A stretch of 9,147 nt of DNA from Cloacimonetes bacterium UBA5456. GTDB lineage: Bacteria; Cloacimonadota; Cloacimonadia; Cloacimonadales; Cloacimonadaceae. The first letter of the stretch is position 1. The number at the start of each line of letters is the position of its first letter. Made by a program: the position numbers and the translations under genes. Positions 7,767-9,147 of this stretch are shown piece by piece. The stretch lies in contig DIQS01000038.1 in NCBI GenBank assembly GCA_002427325.1, forward strand, positions 31,771 to 40,917, in the 5' to 3' direction. The notes under the pieces were generated by a model. That model had not been told where the DNA came from. It saw nothing but the letters and a program-made list of their open reading frames with translations, and ran no database searches.

Positions 7767-8691
7767 GGAAGCAGTGAACTCAGGGAAAAATCACAAGTTT
7801 CGTTACACAACGGATGGACTGTATTACTTTAACAGATCCACAGGCCTGAATATTCTATTTGACGAACTGACATGTAAACCTGAGAAACTGTCAAAAGCAC
7901 CAAGACAAGTCTCTATAGCGTTAACAAATATTTGTGATTTAAGCTGCAATCATTGTTATGCGCCTAAATCAAGCCATTCTCTAAGCTATAATCTTCTAAC
8001 AAACTGGCTTATCGAATTAGATTCTAATGGATGTATAGGTGTGAATTTTGGTGGAGGTGAACCAACTTTGTATCCCGATCTGTTAAACATATGCCGTTTT
8101 ATAACACAAAAAACAAGTATGGCTGTTACATTAACTACTCACGGGCATAACATTAATAAAAAGCTTGTTCAAGACTTGCAAAGCAATGTTAATTTTATGA
8201 GAATTAGTATGGATGGTATTTATGAAACCTACGAATCATATAGGTATAGAGCATTTTCTGATTTGTTGGATAGCATTAAAATGGTCAGTTACGCTATACC
8301 ATTTGGGATAAATTATTTAGTTAATAGAAATACAATTGATGAAATCGATGACGCAATAACAATCGCAGAGGATTTACATTGTTCAGAATTCCTTCTCTTG
8401 CCTGAAGTGCCTGTTAATGGAGCGGGAGGTATTGATTTACAAACGAAGACTGATTTAACAAAGTGGGTGAACAGCTACAAGGGTAAAGTCCCTCTTACGG
8501 TAAACAATGACTATTCCTCAGGATTGCCGACTGTGGATCCATTCATATCAGAAGCAGGTCTTTTAAGCTACTTACATTTAGACGCTAAAGGCTTTATCAA
8601 ATCCTCATCATTCATAGATTGCGGGGTGAAAATTGGGAATGAAGGTATTATGTATGCTTTGGAAGTTTTATCGAAATTAAAAAGGAGATAA
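7759..8691 (+). CDS. Radical SAM enzyme without a SPASM domain, defence-island associated
   Basis: About 310 aa. Seen: the radical SAM signature CDLSCNHCY (C59, C63, C66; CX3CX2C) that binds a 4Fe-4S cluster, and GGGEP (98-102), the SAM-contacting GGE motif. After these come ISMDG and a stretch fitting the rest of a partial TIM barrel. The C-terminus contains HLDAKGFIKSSSFIDCG with only one cysteine, so there is no SPASM or Twitch auxiliary cluster. The substrate is unknown; radical SAM enzymes cleave S-adenosylmethionine to start radical chemistry on peptides, nucleotides, tRNA or small molecules. It does not resemble viperin. Start choice: ATG 7759 overlaps the methyltransferase stop by 8 bases and has AAGGA at 7751-7755, rather close. 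GTG 7774 with GAGGA at 7765-7769 is possible. ATG 7702 would add 19 residues lying wholly inside the methyltransferase. Sampled GC is 27-32%, far below the upstream core, which suggests a separate origin. Confidence 0.85.
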   Translation: MYEEAVNSGKNHKFRYTTDGLYYFNRSTGLNILFDELTCKPEKLSKAPRQVSIALTNICDLSCNHCYAPKSSHSLSYNLLTNWLIELDSNGCIGVNFGGGEPTLYPDLLNICRFITQKTSMAVTLTTHGHNINKKLVQDLQSNVNFMRISMDGIYETYESYRYRAFSDLLDSIKMVSYAIPFGINYLVNRNTIDEIDDAITIAEDLHCSEFLLLPEVPVNGAGGIDLQTKTDLTKWVNSYKGKVPLTVNNDYSSGLPTVDPFISEAGLLSYLHLDAKGFIKSSSFIDCGVKIGNEGIMYALEVLSKLKRR

Positions 8692-8694
8692 GGA
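8682..8694 (+). promoter_or_regulatory. Strong ribosome binding site of the DUF6375-like gene
   Basis: AAGGAG (8682-8687) lies 9 bases before the ATG at 8697, with a second AAGGA (8690-8694) immediately upstream. The first overlaps the end of the radical SAM gene. This is the strongest Shine-Dalgarno match in the window, suggesting high translation of the small protein relative to its neighbours, and it fixes the start. Confidence 0.7.
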
Positions 8695-8696
8695 AA

Positions 8697-9086
8697 ATGA
8701 AAATCTGGAAAGGTTTCGGATCAGAACACTCATCAAACCTCGTTATGATAGGTCATTTTAAGACAGCACAAGAGGCGAAAGCAGCAAAAGATAAATTTGA
8801 CCGGATTGTATCAAGACTTGCTGAGAAAATTGAGTTTGGAAGAACAGAAAACAAGTTTTCAGATGATGAGATTCAAGAGCTAATTAGAGAAAATATTTAT
8901 TTTTTTACACCTCGAGACATAGAGCAGCTTGTTTTCGACTATAATTGCTTTCTTGATGATAATAAGATGTGCTTTACATCAGAGGAACTGGAGATTACAG
9001 TTTTCGTTAAGTATCTTGTAGATAATGGGGCGAAGGTAGAAGTATATTCAGCCCATGACTATCCAGATACTGGACTTGGGAGATAG
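8697..9086 (+). CDS. Small protein resembling the DUF6375 family
   Basis: 129 aa, no signal peptide or membrane segment. The opening MKIWKGFGSEHSSNLVMIGHFK followed by a helix rich in A and K (TAQEAKAAKDKFDRIV) matches my memory of DUF6375, a family of unknown function. The middle has an acidic/polar stretch (FSDDEIQELIRENIYFF) and the end holds LEITVFVKYLVDNGAKVEVYSAHD. The alternation of strands and helices suggests a small alpha/beta fold, possibly two related halves, both ending in strand-like segments. It carries only two cysteines, in CFLDDNKMC, and no catalytic motif that I can defend. It follows the radical SAM gene by 5 bases and shares its AT-rich composition (30-42% in sampled lines), so the two probably travel together. 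It may be a partner, substrate carrier or regulator of that enzyme. The family name is recalled, not searched; the coding call itself is strong. Confidence 0.75.
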   Translation: MKIWKGFGSEHSSNLVMIGHFKTAQEAKAAKDKFDRIVSRLAEKIEFGRTENKFSDDEIQELIRENIYFFTPRDIEQLVFDYNCFLDDNKMCFTSEELEITVFVKYLVDNGAKVEVYSAHDYPDTGLGR

Positions 9087-9089
9087 CCA

Positions 9090-9147
9090 ATGTTAAATTG
9101 GGAGAAATTTAATCAGCTACAAGGCGCCAAGTCTAATAATTTTGAGT
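9090..9147 (+). CDS. Start of a further operon gene, 3' truncated by the window
   Basis: An ATG lies 3 bases after the previous stop, with GGAGA at 9079-9083 about 6 bases upstream. Only 19 codons are present (MLNWEKFNQLQGAKSNNFE) before the window ends. An N-terminus of the form W-x-x-F-x-x-L-x-G followed by NFE recalls the opening of several large uncharacterised proteins in defence islands, but this is too short to assign. The spacing and ribosome site make it a real gene start and show that the operon continues. Confidence 0.6.
   Translation, partial: MLNWEKFNQLQGAKSNNFE

Noticed and set aside
7759..8691. Prokaryotic viperin assignment for the radical SAM gene
   Set aside because: The cysteine motif surroundings (CDLSCNHCYAP) and the following barrel do not resemble the viperin NxxCNYxCxFC region, and no viperin-type nucleotide-kinase neighbour is seen.

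Overview
The window is a densely packed, single-strand (+) operon that reads as a DISARM-related anti-phage defence locus with extra genes appended. It starts inside the 3' end of a large DUF1998-type helicase that carries a Vsr/DUF559-like nuclease fold at its C-terminus. This is followed by a DrmD-type SNF2-family helicase (949 aa) and a large Eco57I-class adenine DNA methyltransferase of the DrmMI type (1388 aa). Downstream come a compact radical SAM enzyme (about 310 aa), a small protein resembling DUF6375 (129 aa), and the first 19 codons of another gene that runs off the end. The drm labels rest on motif recognition from memory, not on a database search.

Layout: 1-593 is the C-terminal part of the helicase-nuclease; it shares ATGA with drmD (590-3439). 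The 160-base gap 3440-3599 holds a candidate 53-codon gene (3446-3607) and three copies of a 10-bp element, one of them inverted, that can form a perfect hairpin. The methyltransferase (3600-7766) overlaps the radical SAM gene (best start 7759) by 8 bases. The DUF6375-like gene (8697-9086) follows after 5 bases, and the last partial gene starts 3 bases later at 9090. With the 53-codon gene counted, no gap exceeds 6 bases, so co-transcription and translational coupling are likely. No promoter, intrinsic terminator, tRNA, rRNA, CRISPR array or transposase is visible.

Base composition is uneven. Sampled 60-base lines in the methyltransferase N-terminal and catalytic parts are 53-55% GC. The predicted target-recognition region (about 6400-7210) is 27-37%, the methyltransferase 3' end returns to 47-60%, and the radical SAM gene is 27-32%. 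This suggests that the specificity region and the downstream cassette have a different history from the helicase/methyltransferase core.

Organism: a bacterium of moderate GC with ordinary AGGAG-type ribosome binding sites. The lineage cannot be fixed from this window. By analogy with DISARM, the methyltransferase would mark host DNA while the helicases and the fused nuclease fold act on unmarked incoming DNA. The role of the radical SAM/DUF6375-like pair is unknown and is the most interesting open question here.
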